This document shows positions 7,394-16,440 of a DNA stretch of 64,000 bases, piece by piece (position 1 is the first letter of the stretch; the number at the start of each line of letters is the position of its first letter). This DNA is from an uncultured bacterium (GTDB taxonomy: Bacteria; Pseudomonadota; Alphaproteobacteria; Rhodospirillales; Rhodospirillaceae). Location of the stretch: positions 289,750 to 353,749 of the forward strand of contig CAISTS010000032.1 in assembly GCA_903888485.1 (NCBI GenBank), given 5' to 3'. The notes below the pieces were generated by a model. That model was not told the origin of the DNA. It ran no database searches and saw only the letters and a program-made list of their open reading frames with translations. The translations under genes were made by a program, and so were the position numbers.

Positions 7394-10300
7394 TTGGTAG
7401 CGTTTTCAAAACTGCGCCTTTCGGGCTTCAAATCCTTCGTCGACGCGACGGAACTTCTCATCGAACCAGGCTTGACCGGCATCGTCGGTCCTAACGGCTG
7501 CGGCAAGTCGAACCTTGTCGAAGCCTTACGCTGGGCCATGGGCGAAACCTCGGCCAAGGCGCTGCGCGGCGGCGAAATGGACGAAGTGATCTTCGGCGGC
7601 ACACGCGACCGTCCTGCGCGCAACATCGCTGAAGTCGCGATTTTCCTCGACAACAGCGCGCGTAAAGCCACCGCTCAATTCAACGACACCGACGACCTCG
7701 AGATCACGCGCCGCATCGAGCGCGAGAAGGGCTCGGTCTACAAGGTCAACGGCCGCGACGTGCGCGCCAAGGATGTGCAGCTGTTGTTCGCCGACGTTGC
7801 GACCGGCGCGCGCTCCACCGCCATCGTCAGCCAGGGCCGTATCGGCGCGATCATCAATTCCAAGCCCGCCGCGCGCCGCAACCTTCTGGAAGAAGCGGCC
7901 GGCATCACCGGTCTGCACAGCCGCCGCCACGAGGCCGAGCTCCGCCTGCAGGCGGCCGAGACAAACCTCAACCGCCTCAACGACGTCATCGTCGCCCTCG
8001 AAGGCCAGCTCGAAGGCCTGAAGAAGCAGGCCCGCCAGGCGGTCCGTTATAGAACGATCAGCGAAAGCATCCGCGCAGCCGACGCCCTTGTGCTGCTCAT
8101 CAAGCGCGGCGAGACCCTGGCGCAACTGGAAGCCGCCAAGGCCGCGCTGACCGAGATCGAAGGCGTTGTGACGACGCGCACCGGCGAAGCCGCCCATGCC
8201 GCCACGGTTCAGGCCGACGCCGCCTCGGCGATGCCGGCGCTGCGCAAGACCGAAGCCGAAGCCGCCGCGCGTCTGCAGCACTTGGTCATCGCCCGTGACA
8301 AGCTGGACGAAGAGCTTGAGCGCATCGCCCGCGCCCGTGAAGCCGTCGAGATGCGCCTCGCGCAGATCCGCGACGACCTGACGCGCGAAGCAGCGCGCAT
8401 GGCCGATGCCGACTCAGCGCTCGCCCGCGTCATCGCCGAGCAGAACGATCTCAATGCCGCCGCAGCCGCCGAAGCGGCCGAGCGTGAGCGCAGCCGCGAA
8501 TCCCTGATGAACGCGGCCAAGGCCGTGGAAGTAGTGGAAGAAGAGCTCACGCTGCTGAATAAGCAGCTCTCGCAGGCCGATTCCGCCCGCGCCGCCGCCC
8601 GCCAGCAGCTGAGCGAAGGCGACATGCGCCGTCAGCGCGCCGAACGCCGCTTGCTCGACATCACCACCCAGCTTGAGACCGTGCGCCAGAACGCGCTTTC
8701 GCCGGAAGTCATCGCCGCCGAAGAGCAGTCCTTCGCCGAAGCCGAACAGGCCCTCGGCGCCGCGCGCGCCGCCTGGGAAGAAGCCGAAAAGAACCGCGCC
8801 CTCGCCCAGAGTGCCTATGAGCAGGCGCGCGATGTGGCGCAGACCAAGGCCGCCGAGCACACCAAACTGCGCGCCGAAGCCGTCGCTTTGCAGGAACTGC
8901 TGGCCGAGCCCAAGGCCGCCGGGGCCTGGAGCCCGATCATCGACAGCGTCACCGTCGAACCCGGCTTCGAAGCCGCTCTCGGCGCCGCCATGGGCGACGA
9001 CCTGTCCGCCGCCGGCGATGACTCCTCGCCGATGCGCTGGCAATTGCTGCCGCCGTTCCTCGATCACTCCGCGCTGCCTGAGGGCGTGCGCCCCCTCTCG
9101 GACGTCGTGCGTGCGCCGGATCGTTTGGCGCGCCGCCTGTCGCAGGTGGGCATCGTCGCCGATGCCGCCACCGCTTTGTCGTTGCAGAACCAGCTGAAGC
9201 CCGGCCAGCGTCTCGTCAGTGCCGGCGGAGATCTTTGGCGCTGGGACGGCTTTGTCGCCGCCGCCGGCGCGGCCAATGCCGCCGCCACGCGCCTCAGGCA
9301 GCGCAATCGCTTGAAGGAATTGCTCGGCCTTCTTGAAACCTCCACCGCCGAACTCGCGACGGCGGAGCGAGCCGTCGATGCCGCCAAGCTGGGGCAGACC
9401 GCCGCGCAGGGCAACGAACAATCTGCGCGCACGATCATCCGCGAGGCCGAGACCAATTATAACCGCGCCCGCGACTCTCTTGGCGTGCTGCGCCAGAAGC
9501 TCGCCGCCTCCCAGAGCCGCATCGCCGGCCTGGAAGACAGCCAGGCGCAGCTCCAAGCCGAAGTGGACGAAGCCCAGGCGCAGGTCGGCTTCGCCCAAGG
9601 CAAGTTGTCCGAACTGGGCGACGGCGCAGCCTTGCGCCAGGAAGTCGAGAGCAAGCAGTCGGGCCTCGGCGCGCTGCGTCAGGAACTGATGGAAGCGCGC
9701 GCGGTCTATGACAGCCTCGCCCGCCAGGCCGAAGAGCGCGCCCGCCGCCTCGCCGGCCTCAACAGCGAGGCGCGCTCGTGGGAAAGCCGCAAGACCGAAG
9801 CGGCCCGCCAGATCGAAGAACTCGAACTGCGCCAGCGCCGCGCCGGTGAAGAGCTGGAGGGCCTTGCCGCGCGTCCGCAGGAAATCGCCCAGCAGCGCAG
9901 CGCGCTGATGGACCAGCTCGAGATCGCCGAAGCCGCGCGCCGCGAAGCCGCCGACGCCCTGGCCACGGGCGAGACCGCGCTCGCCGCCGCTGACAAAGCG
10001 CTGCGTGACACCGAACACGCTCTCTCCGAAGCGCGCGAAGACCGCGTGCGCCGCGAAGGCACGGTGACGCAGACCGAACAGAACCTGGCCGTCATCGACG
10101 GCAACATCCGCGAGCGCATCCAGTGCGAGCCCGATCAGGTGCGCACCTTCACCAAGTTCGACGAAGGCGAAGAAACCCCGACGCTGGAGAAGGCTGAAAA
10201 GAGCCTGCAGCGCCTGGTGAGCGAACGCGACAACTTGGGCGCCATCAATCTGCGCGCCGAGCAGGAAAGCGAAGAGATGGCCCAGCAGATCGCCGGGCTC

Positions 10301-10864
10301 ACCACGGAACGCGATGACCTGGTGGCCGCCATCGCGCGTCTGCGTGAAGGCATCGCCATGCTCAACAAGGAAGGCCGCGAACGCCTGCTGACCTCGTTCA
10401 AAGAGGTCGACGGTCACTTCCGCAATCTGTTCACCAAGCTGTTCGGCGGCGGCCGCGCCCATCTTGAGCTCACCGAAGCCGAAGACCCGCTCGACGCCGG
10501 CCTCGAGATCATGGCGAGCCCGCCCGGCAAGCGTCTCGGCAACCTCGGCCTCATGTCGGGCGGCGAGCAGGCGCTGACCGCCCTCGCCCTCCTGTTCGCC
10601 GTGTTCATGACCAATCCCGCGCCGATCTGCGTGCTGGACGAAGTGGACGCGCCCTTGGACGACGCCAACGTCGACCGTTTCTGCTCGCTGGTGACCGAGA
10701 TCATCAAGATCACGGGCACGCGCGTGCTCTGCGTCACCCACCACCGCATGACCATGGCGCGCATGGACCGGCTGTTCGGCGTCACCATGGCCGAACGCGG
10801 CGTCTCCCGCCTGGTCTCGGTCGACCTCAAGGCCGCCGAAGTGATGGCGGAGAAGGCGGCGTAA
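7394..10864 (+). CDS. smc: Chromosome segregation protein SMC
   Basis: A 1156-residue condensin ATPase. It has the N-terminal Walker A GPNGCGKSN (32-40), two long Ala/Glu/Arg-rich coiled coils (about 170-500 and 680-1000), a central hinge (about 510-650), then the C-terminal ABC signature LMSGGEQ (about 1053) and Walker B ICVLDEVDAP (about 1078). SMC organises and resolves sister chromosomes with ScpA/ScpB, which are not in this window. The likely start is a TTG at 7394, preceded by GGAGAG. It ends the mutY/dciA/dsbA/smc neighbourhood. Confidence 0.97.
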   Translation: MVAFSKLRLSGFKSFVDATELLIEPGLTGIVGPNGCGKSNLVEALRWAMGETSAKALRGGEMDEVIFGGTRDRPARNIAEVAIFLDNSARKATAQFNDTDDLEITRRIEREKGSVYKVNGRDVRAKDVQLLFADVATGARSTAIVSQGRIGAIINSKPAARRNLLEEAAGITGLHSRRHEAELRLQAAETNLNRLNDVIVALEGQLEGLKKQARQAVRYRTISESIRAADALVLLIKRGETLAQLEAAKAALTEIEGVVTTRTGEAAHAATVQADAASAMPALRKTEAEAAARLQHLVIARDKLDEELERIARAREAVEMRLAQIRDDLTREAARMADADSALARVIAEQNDLNAAAAAEAAERERSRESLMNAAKAVEVVEEELTLLNKQLSQADSARAAARQQLSEGDMRRQRAERRLLDITTQLETVRQNALSPEVIAAEEQSFAEAEQALGAARAAWEEAEKNRALAQSAYEQARDVAQTKAAEHTKLRAEAVALQELLAEPKAAGAWSPIIDSVTVEPGFEAALGAAMGDDLSAAGDDSSPMRWQLLPPFLDHSALPEGVRPLSDVVRAPDRLARRLSQVGIVADAATALSLQNQLKPGQRLVSAGGDLWRWDGFVAAAGAANAAATRLRQRNRLKELLGLLETSTAELATAERAVDAAKLGQTAAQGNEQSARTIIREAETNYNRARDSLGVLRQKLAASQSRIAGLEDSQAQLQAEVDEAQAQVGFAQGKLSELGDGAALRQEVESKQSGLGALRQELMEARAVYDSLARQAEERARRLAGLNSEARSWESRKTEAARQIEELELRQRRAGEELEGLAARPQEIAQQRSALMDQLEIAEAARREAADALATGETALAAADKALRDTEHALSEAREDRVRREGTVTQTEQNLAVIDGNIRERIQCEPDQVRTFTKFDEGEETPTLEKAEKSLQRLVSERDNLGAINLRAEQESEEMAQQIAGLTTERDDLVAAIARLREGIAMLNKEGRERLLTSFKEVDGHFRNLFTKLFGGGRAHLELTEAEDPLDAGLEIMASPPGKRLGNLGLMSGGEQALTALALLFAVFMTNPAPICVLDEVDAPLDDANVDRFCSLVTEIIKITGTRVLCVTHHRMTMARMDRLFGVTMAERGVSRLVSVDLKAAEVMAEKAA

Positions 10865-10920
10865 GACGCCCGCTCCCCTCCCCATTTGATCGCTCCTCCC
10901 CCTCCCCGGACCTGCCATCT

Positions 10921-10931
10921 GGTGGTATAAT
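10921..10931 (+). promoter_or_regulatory. Extended -10 promoter element
   Basis: TGGTATAAT (10923-10931) is a perfect extended -10 element upstream of the cysteine-cluster gene. No good -35 box is visible, as expected for that promoter class. The implied leader is about 100 bases. Confidence 0.45.
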
Positions 10932-11041
10932 CGCGCCGCGCCGCGAGGGTTTGGTGCGGCGTCTTTCCTTTTGTTAGTTCGTCAGTTCGTTGCAGTTCGA
11001 GTTGTCATGCCTATTCGGCGCGGGGGCGCCGGGGGAATTGC

Positions 11042-11603
11042 ATGGGAGCGCGGGAACTCGTGGCGGGCCGCGATTGCGGCGCATGCACGGCGTGTTGCAT
11101 CACGCCGTCGATCGACAATGCCGAAATCCAGAAGATTTCCGGCGTGCGCTGCCGCCATTGCGTCGGCAATGCCTGCGATATCTATGACACGCGGCCGAAG
11201 GTGTGCCGTGCCTTCCACTGCGCGTGGCGCTATCTGCCGGCGCTGGGCGAGAACTGGCGGCCCGATAAGTCGGGTGTGCTTGCCGCCTATGACGATGCGC
11301 GCGATGCCGATGCGCTCACCCTGACACTGACCGGCAATCCGCTCATGACGGTGCGCGCGGGCTGGTTCCTGGACTTCGTGCAGAGCAGCGCGCAGCGGCG
11401 GACAGATCCTCTATCTCGCGCTGCCGGGCCCGCCTGGGTCTTATCCCGGCCGGATCCTATTGAGCGGTCCGCTCCTGCACGCGGCGGCTCAGCGGAGCGC
11501 GGGCCGCGTGAAAGACGTGCTGGAAAAAGCGCTGACGTTCTTGAGGACGCATCGGCATGAGCCGCATGCGCTGAAGCACAGCGGGAATGATGCGAGTACG
11601 TGA
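11042..11603 (+). pseudogene. YkgJ-type cysteine-cluster protein, frameshifted
   Basis: The first 115-120 residues are a zinc/iron-chelating cysteine-cluster protein: DCGACTACC near residue 11, then CRHC, NACDIYDTRPKVCRAFHC and a W-rich segment. Around 11395-11402 the frame changes by +1. The family-like continuation GQILYLALPGPPGSYPG is read from 11400 and runs to a TGA at 11603, ending in a short Lys/His-rich tail. In the original frame translation goes on to 11560 with low-complexity sequence. It is a recent frameshift mutation, a sequencing error or, less likely, programmed. It converges with an IclR gene 6 bases away. Its function would be unknown even if intact. Confidence 0.75.
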
Positions 11604-11609
11604 AGGCGC

Positions 11610-12347
11610 TTACGCCGCCATCTTGATGAGCCGCGCGGCGCCGTCTTGCAGCGCCTTGCCGCAGGTTTTCACTTTGGGCTGCACACGCGGGCGCGGGCCG
11701 CCCAGCGCCAGCGCAAGGCGCCGGCCGTTCATCGGCAGCGGCACGGCCATGCCCATGACGCCGGGATCGCTCAGCGTGTGGATCTCGAACCAGCCCCGCC
11801 CACGTCCGGCCTCGATCTCGGCGATCACCTTGCCGGCGTCCATCAGCGGCGTATCGGGCAGCGGCGCATAGTCGATCTTGCGCAGCAATGCATCGCGTTC
11901 GGCCACGGGATACTGCGCCAGGGTCGCAAAGCCCGCCGCCGACAACTCGACTCTGAGGCGCACGCCGATGGCGGTGGAATAGCGAATCTCGGTATTGGGC
12001 TCGCTGACGTCCAGCATCACCACATTCACGCCAACGGGGCCGGTAATGCAGATGGTTTCGCCGGTTTTAGCGGTGAGCTCACGCAGGAGTTCATGCGTAC
12101 CCGCGGGCAGCGGGCTCGCCGCGCCGATCTCGGACGAAAGCGCCGCCAGCGACATTGTGGGATAGTACTCGCCGCGGCGCGACGGTTCGAACAGATAGCC
12201 GCGCTCGACCAGCGTCTCGACGATGTTGAAGGTGGAAGAGCGCGGCCAATTGAAGGCCTGGGCGATCTCGGGCATGCTCATGGGCCGCTTGGCGCGGCCG
12301 AAGTATTCAATCAAGTCCAGGGCGTTGGCGATCTGCTTGACAAGCAT
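11610..12347 (-). CDS. IclR-family transcriptional regulator 2
   Basis: A 245-residue regulator. The N-terminal winged helix (about 1-65) contains PMSMPEIAQAFNWPRSSTFN. The IclR effector domain (about 80-240) includes GVRLRVELSAAGFATLAQ and DPGVMGMAVPLP. I start it at the ATG at 12345-12347, since an upstream extension would overlap the preceding IclR gene, which ends about 30 bases before. The two genes are probably co-transcribed. No catabolic operon adjoins them, so the effector and targets are unknown. Confidence 0.87.
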   Translation of the reverse strand: MLVKQIANALDLIEYFGRAKRPMSMPEIAQAFNWPRSSTFNIVETLVERGYLFEPSRRGEYYPTMSLAALSSEIGAASPLPAGTHELLRELTAKTGETICITGPVGVNVVMLDVSEPNTEIRYSTAIGVRLRVELSAAGFATLAQYPVAERDALLRKIDYAPLPDTPLMDAGKVIAEIEAGRGRGWFEIHTLSDPGVMGMAVPLPMNGRRLALALGGPRPRVQPKVKTCGKALQDGAARLIKMAA

Positions 12348-12376
12348 CTTAGGCTTCTCGGTCTCAAGATGCCGGA

Positions 12377-13255
12377 CTAGTGCGCGACCGTCGGGCCGCG
12401 CTGAAGCAGGTTCGGCGTTTTGCCGAGCTGATCGGAGATGCCGCGCGCTTCGCGCTTCAACTCCGCGGCCAGCTGCTTCTGACGCTCCGGCGAGATCGGC
12501 CCGGAGTTGGCGATGGACAAGGCACCCACAGGTTTGCCGCCGGCATCGCGTACCGCAACGGAAATGCCCCACAGGCCCGGGCGCACCAGGCCGGGGTTCA
12601 CCGCGTAACCGTCGACGCGAGCGCGCTCCATGAGCTGATGCACACGCGCCGGCGTATAGGCGCGGTAGAATTCGTCGAAACGTTTGGCGTTGGCGATGAG
12701 GACCTTCTTCGCGGTGTTGTCGCCCATGGCCGCCAGCACCGCCTGGCCCGCCGAGCTGATGCCGATGGGATAGCGGTGACCAACCTGAAGCAACTCGGGC
12801 TTGATGGGTGCGCTGCCCGACGCGCATTCCAGGTAGACGATCTCGAGACCGCGCACGGCCGAGAGGAACACGGTGCTCTGCGAGACCGCCGCCAGGCGCT
12901 GGAGCGCCGGCTGGCAAAGGTCGTGCACGCTGTAGCGGTCGGCGGCGACGGCGCCGAGGATGAAAGCCTCGGGGCCAAGGTGATAGCAGCGGCGCTCGCG
13001 TTCCTGCTCCACCAGACCGGCGCGCACCAATCCAGAAAGAATGCGGTGGGCGGTGGGCTTGGCGAGATGCGTGCGTGCAACGACATCGGCAAGACGCGCC
13101 CCGCCGCCGAAGCGCGCCACGGTGCGCAGCACGGCGGCCGCGCGCTCGATGCTCTGCGTATGGCCGGCTTTGCCTTCGGATTCGCGGAGAGAAACTTTTG
13201 CCGTCGCGACCTTCGCAGCACCCAGCTTGGCACTCACATGGCCCATGAACCGCAA
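12377..13255 (-). CDS. IclR-family transcriptional regulator 1
   Basis: A 292-residue regulator and first gene of a two-IclR operon. The helix-turn-helix (about 35-95) includes IERAAAVLRTVARFGG and HLAKPTAHRILSGLVRAG; the effector domain (about 110-275) includes GHRYPIGISSAGQAVLAAM and GISVAVRD. A second possible ATG is at 13246. The protein shares only the family architecture with its neighbour and differs in length and sequence, so the pair is not a fresh duplication. Direct repeats just upstream look like its operator, suggesting autoregulation. Confidence 0.9.
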   Translation of the reverse strand: MRFMGHVSAKLGAAKVATAKVSLRESEGKAGHTQSIERAAAVLRTVARFGGGARLADVVARTHLAKPTAHRILSGLVRAGLVEQERERRCYHLGPEAFILGAVAADRYSVHDLCQPALQRLAAVSQSTVFLSAVRGLEIVYLECASGSAPIKPELLQVGHRYPIGISSAGQAVLAAMGDNTAKKVLIANAKRFDEFYRAYTPARVHQLMERARVDGYAVNPGLVRPGLWGISVAVRDAGGKPVGALSIANSGPISPERQKQLAAELKREARGISDQLGKTPNLLQRGPTVAH

Positions 13256-13269
13256 TCCTCCACCACGGG

Positions 13270-13308
13270 TTTGTCCACTAATGTGAACATTTTGTCTACT
13301 ATAGTGGA
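13270..13308 (-). promoter_or_regulatory. Probable IclR operator
   Basis: TTTGTCCACTA (13270-13280) and TTTGTCTACTA (13291-13301) are direct repeats offset by 21 bases, two helical turns. In addition TCCACTA (13274-13280) is an inverted match to TAGTGGA (13302-13308). The cluster starts 15 bases upstream of the first IclR gene, where an autoregulator would bind. Confidence 0.55.
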
Positions 13309-13490
13309 TTTACAATAAAACTGCAATGCGGCCGGTTCCAGGGGGATTCAAAGCCGCGGTACTTGGCGCCGGGGAGGAGCTCGCGTTCGCCATCTTGGCG
13401 CAAGGACCGCGCCGGCGACGCTGTTGCCTTTCGCCCCGCGGCACCACTTTAGCCATTAAAATCATGCCGTTATCCACGCCCCCAATCTCC
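13309..13490. other. Non-coding gap between the IclR operator and the atp promoter
   Basis: Within the 310-base space between the divergent IclR and atp genes, this part has no supported gene. A 79-residue reading frame starting at 13326 has no family resemblance and no ribosome binding site. Confidence 0.5.
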
Positions 13491-13519
13491 TTGACACCCC
13501 CCTGCGCCATCCCTATGGT
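13491..13519 (+). promoter_or_regulatory. Sigma70-type promoter of the atp F0 operon
   Basis: A perfect -35 box TTGACA (13491-13496), 17-base spacer and TATGGT -10 box (13514-13519). The predicted start lies about 40 bases before atpI. It is the best sigma70-like match I noticed in the window. Confidence 0.7.
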
Positions 13520-13565
13520 GCGCCCGATTTCGCGCTGCAAACCCAGGTTTTCCGGGCTTTTTTGA

Positions 13566-13964
13566 ATGGTGGAGACCGATAAACCACCCACCCTGGAAGA
13601 CGTGAGCGCGCGGCTCAAGGCGCTGCAGGACGCGGCTGCCGAGAAAAAGACGATTGAGCAGGAGAAACAGGGGTCGGCGCAAATCGCCGGTGTGGGATTT
13701 CGGATCGGCATCGAGCTGATCGCGGGCGTGCTGGTTGGGGGCGGTCTCGGCTACTTCATCGATACGCAATTCGACACCAAGCCGATCTTCATGCTGGCGT
13801 TCATTGTGCTCGGGTTCACCGCGAGCATGTTGAGCGTGTTGCGCATCCTGAAGAACCTGGATCACGCGGTCGGATTGGGCCGCGCGATACGAGATAAAGA
13901 GGGAAAGGCGCGCGATCTCGCGCCGCCGCCCTCGCCCAAAGGCTGGGAAGACGAAGACGATTAG
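13566..13964 (+). CDS. atpI: ATP synthase accessory protein AtpI
   Basis: AtpI is a small membrane protein at the head of F-type ATP synthase operons, thought to help c-ring assembly or Mg2+ supply. The 132 residues hold a charged N-terminal helix (to about 45), two membrane segments (GIELIAGVLVGGGLGYFID and FMLAFIVLGFTASMLSVL) and an acidic tail ending WEDEDD. The position directly before atpB confirms it. No clear Shine-Dalgarno precedes the ATG, so expression may be modest. Confidence 0.88.
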   Translation: MVETDKPPTLEDVSARLKALQDAAAEKKTIEQEKQGSAQIAGVGFRIGIELIAGVLVGGGLGYFIDTQFDTKPIFMLAFIVLGFTASMLSVLRILKNLDHAVGLGRAIRDKEGKARDLAPPPSPKGWEDEDD

Positions 13965-14032
13965 AGTTTCAAAATCGCGACGCACTTTTGCGGCGCTGGT
14001 TGGTTGAACGAAAAGAAGAGCGAGAGATTGTG

Positions 14033-14791
14033 ATGGCTGAGCATGTTGAGGGCGCCGCTGAAGCTGCCCACTCGCCCATGGCGCAGTTCGAGATCCATAA
14101 GCTGATTCCCATCGACGTAGGCGGCATCGACATCTCCTATACCAACTCGGCGCTGTTCATGACCTTCGCGGTCATCCTGACCGCCATCCTGTTCTGGACC
14201 GCGACGCGCCACCGCACCATGGTGCCGGGCCGTCTGCAGGCCACCGCCGAACTGCTGTATGAATTCGTCGCCGGCATGGTGAAGGACAACACCGGCCAGG
14301 AAGGGATGCGCTACTTCCCCTTCGTCTTCACGCTGTTCCTGTTCATTCTGTTCGGCAACGTGATCGGGCTGTTCCCCTACGCGTTCACCTTCACCTCGCA
14401 CATCGTCGTCACAGCGGCGATGGCGGTGTTCATCTTCGTGGCGGTGACCTTCATCGGGTTCTGGCGCCACGGCCTGCATTTCTTCAGCCTGTTCGTGCCG
14501 CCCGGCGCGCCGCTCGGCATCGCCATCATCCTGGTGCCGCTGGAGATGTTTTCCTATCTCATCCGCCCCTTGAGCCTGTCCTTGCGTCTGTTCGCCAATA
14601 TGCTGGCGGGCCACGTGCTCTTGAAGGTGCTGGCGGGCTTCATCATCACCCTCGGCTTGGTGTTCGGCGTAATCCCGTTCCTCGCGGTGTTCGCCGTGAC
14701 GCTGCTTGAGATCATGGTCGCCCTGATCCAGGCCTATGTGTTCGCCCTACTCACCTGCATTTATCTCAACGACGCCATTCACCTGCATTAG
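14033..14791 (+). CDS. atpB: ATP synthase F0 subunit a
   Basis: Subunit a forms the proton half-channels next to the c-ring. The 252-residue polytopic protein has the conserved essential Arg in the helix RPLSLSLRLFANMLAGH, with NMLAGHVLL following, and the C-terminal LIQAYVFALLTCIYLNDA. I start at the ATG at 14033; an upstream in-frame extension of 15 residues is charged and not family-like. Length agrees with alphaproteobacterial homologues. It is the second gene of the F0 operon. Confidence 0.96.
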   Translation: MAEHVEGAAEAAHSPMAQFEIHKLIPIDVGGIDISYTNSALFMTFAVILTAILFWTATRHRTMVPGRLQATAELLYEFVAGMVKDNTGQEGMRYFPFVFTLFLFILFGNVIGLFPYAFTFTSHIVVTAAMAVFIFVAVTFIGFWRHGLHFFSLFVPPGAPLGIAIILVPLEMFSYLIRPLSLSLRLFANMLAGHVLLKVLAGFIITLGLVFGVIPFLAVFAVTLLEIMVALIQAYVFALLTCIYLNDAIHLH

Positions 14792-14840
14792 TCCGCAGGT
14801 CAACGACTACAACCTCTTCAATCAAGGAAGGATAAGAACC

Positions 14841-15065
14841 ATGGAAACAGAAGCAGCGAAGATGATCGGCGCGGGTCTCGCCGCGATCGGCGTGCTCGGC
14901 GGCGGTATCGGCGTCGGCATCGTATTCGGCAACTACTTCCAAGCCGCCGCTCGTAACCCGGCCCTCAAGGACGAACTGCGCACCTACGCGTTCCTCGGCT
15001 TCGCCCTCTCGGAAGCCACCTCGCTGTTCGCGCTCGTCATCGCGCTCATCATCCTCTACGCCTAA
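14841..15065 (+). CDS. atpE: ATP synthase F0 subunit c
   Basis: The 74-residue proteolipid of the rotor ring. It has two membrane helices joined by the polar loop with R38-N39-P40, and the proton-carrying Glu58 in FALSEATSLFA. The first helix contains the GGGIGVGIVFG glycine pattern needed for tight ring packing. The ATG at 14841 follows AAGGAAGGATAAGAACC, a good ribosome binding site for a highly translated gene. The Glu context carries no Na+-binding signature, so a proton-driven ring is expected. Confidence 0.97.
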   Translation: METEAAKMIGAGLAAIGVLGGGIGVGIVFGNYFQAAARNPALKDELRTYAFLGFALSEATSLFALVIALIILYA

Positions 15066-15096
15066 ACCGCCACAGAGGAACCCTTAGGGCTCCGCC

Positions 15097-15588
15097 ATGC
15101 CGCAATTCGATCCATCAAGCTACACCTCGCAGCTGTTCTGGCTGGCCGTCACGTTCGTGGCGCTGTACTGGGTGGTCGCGCGCATCGCGGTGCCGCGCAT
15201 CGGTGAAGTCCTGGAGCAGCGCGCGCGCGTCATCCAGGACGACCTCGACCGCGCCATGCACCTCAAGGCCGAGACCGACGCCGCCATCGCCGCCTACGAC
15301 AAGGCCATGGCCGAAGCGCGGTCCCAAGCCTACGAGCACATGAAGACCATGCAGGCGGAGATGAAGGCCGTGGCCGACAAGCGCACGGCCGACGTCACCG
15401 CCGACGTGGGGCGCCAGATCACCGAAGCGGAAGGGCGCATCAACGCCGCCAAGCAGCAGGCTCTGGACAGCATCAAGAGCGTCGCCGCCGAGACCGCGCG
15501 CGACGTCGTTGCCAAGCTGGCTGGGCTGTCGCCTGACGGTGGCGCGGTCGATGCCGCCGTCGCCGCAGCTCTGAAGGATGCCCGCTAA
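15097..15588 (+). CDS. atpF': ATP synthase F0 subunit b'
   Basis: The second peripheral-stalk subunit found in Alphaproteobacteria and photosynthetic bacteria, also called AtpG or AtpF2. The 163 residues have one N-terminal membrane helix (QLFWLAVTFVALYWVVARIA) followed by a long charged coiled coil to the C-terminus. Order and size match the b' gene lying between atpE and atpF. Its TAA overlaps the atpF ATG by one base (TAATG), pointing to translational coupling and a 1:1 b'/b ratio. Confidence 0.93.
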   Translation: MPQFDPSSYTSQLFWLAVTFVALYWVVARIAVPRIGEVLEQRARVIQDDLDRAMHLKAETDAAIAAYDKAMAEARSQAYEHMKTMQAEMKAVADKRTADVTADVGRQITEAEGRINAAKQQALDSIKSVAAETARDVVAKLAGLSPDGGAVDAAVAAALKDAR

Positions 15589-16070
15589 TGCTGCACGATC
15601 CCGCATTCTGGGTAGGCCTTGCCTTCGTCCTGGTGGTGGCGCTGATCTTCCGCCCCCTCGCCAAGGGCGTGGCGACGACGCTGGACGGGCGCGCGGCCAA
15701 GATCCGCGCCCAGATCGAAGAAGCGCGCAAGCTGCGCGAAGACGCCCAAGCCCTGCTCGCCGACTATCAGAAGAAACAGCGCGACGCGATGGCCGAAGCC
15801 GAGAAGATCATCGCCGCTGCCCGCCAGGACGCGGCGCGCCTCAAGATCGACGCCGAGAAGGATCTCGAGAACGCCATCGCGCGCCGCAAGCAGCAAGCCC
15901 TCGACCGTATCGCCCAGACCGAAGCCCAGGCCGTGGCGCAGGTGCGCAACACCGCCGTCGACCTCGCCCTCGCCGCCGCCGAGAAGCTGATCATCAGCAG
16001 CCTCGATCCGGCGAAGAAACAGGCCCTGGCCGACAAAGCTATCAGCGAGCTGCAGGGCCGCCTGAATTAG
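15588..16070 (+). CDS. atpF: ATP synthase F0 subunit b
   Basis: Peripheral-stalk subunit b, 160 residues. It has an N-terminal membrane helix (FWVGLAFVLVVALIF) and an amphipathic coiled coil rich in Ala, Lys and Glu. With b' it forms the heterodimeric stator holding the F1 head, whose genes are not in this window, so F0 and F1 are encoded in separate operons as is usual for this class. A strong terminator lies 23 bases downstream. Confidence 0.94.
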   Translation: MLHDPAFWVGLAFVLVVALIFRPLAKGVATTLDGRAAKIRAQIEEARKLREDAQALLADYQKKQRDAMAEAEKIIAAARQDAARLKIDAEKDLENAIARRKQQALDRIAQTEAQAVAQVRNTAVDLALAAAEKLIISSLDPAKKQALADKAISELQGRLN

Positions 16071-16092
16071 TCGCTACGTACATCACCGCCGC

Positions 16093-16123
16093 AAAAGCCC
16101 CGGTCGAAAGTCCGGGGCTTTTT
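16093..16123 (+). terminator. Rho-independent terminator of the atp operon
   Basis: AAAAGCCCCGG (16093-16103), an 8-base loop, then CCGGGGCTTTTT. The GC-rich stem, A-run before and T-run after make it potentially bidirectional. Confidence 0.92.
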
Positions 16124-16255
16124 CATATCCCTAGGAAGCGTCGGTTTTTTTAACAAACCCAAGAACTTTCTCGCCGGTTGCACCGTTACCATTGCTGCAC
16201 GCGGGTCTGCGTACGCCGTTCCGGCGGAAGTCTTGGGTATAACTAATGGATTCTA

Positions 16256-16440
16256 TTACCTTATAGCCGCCAGATCGGCGCGGGGATCAGCGTCATCGCT
16301 TTGTGCGCAGGTTGGAGCGCGGCGGCGCGGGCCGAGGATTATCCCGACCTCAAGCGCCTCTCGATTGAGGAATTGGCCAACCTCGAAGTCCCCTCGGTGT
16401 CGCGCACGCCCGAACCCGTCAGCGGCGCGCCGGCGGCGTC
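16256..16440 (+). pseudogene. N-terminal remnant of a TonB-dependent receptor
   Basis: In the frame through 16301 the translation reads like the export signal and first mature residues of a TonB receptor: a hydrophobic core (ISVIALCAGWSAAARA), then DLKRLSIEELANLEV, SVSRTPEPVSGAPAA. Intact relatives continue with a VITRED-like element. Here VTRRE appears in the next frame at about 16437, followed by unrelated sequence. No ATG/GTG/TTG with a good ribosome site precedes it. I read it as a broken gene start joined to a response-regulator fragment. Confidence 0.6.

Noticed and set aside
8414..10918. Very long open frame (834 codons) on the minus strand opposite smc
   Set aside because: It mirrors the GC-rich third positions of smc, has no ribosome site and no family-like motif.
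11610..12917. 435-codon frame as one long IclR-type protein
   Set aside because: The first 190 codons lie in the other IclR gene in a different frame and have no family character; the protein starts at 12347.
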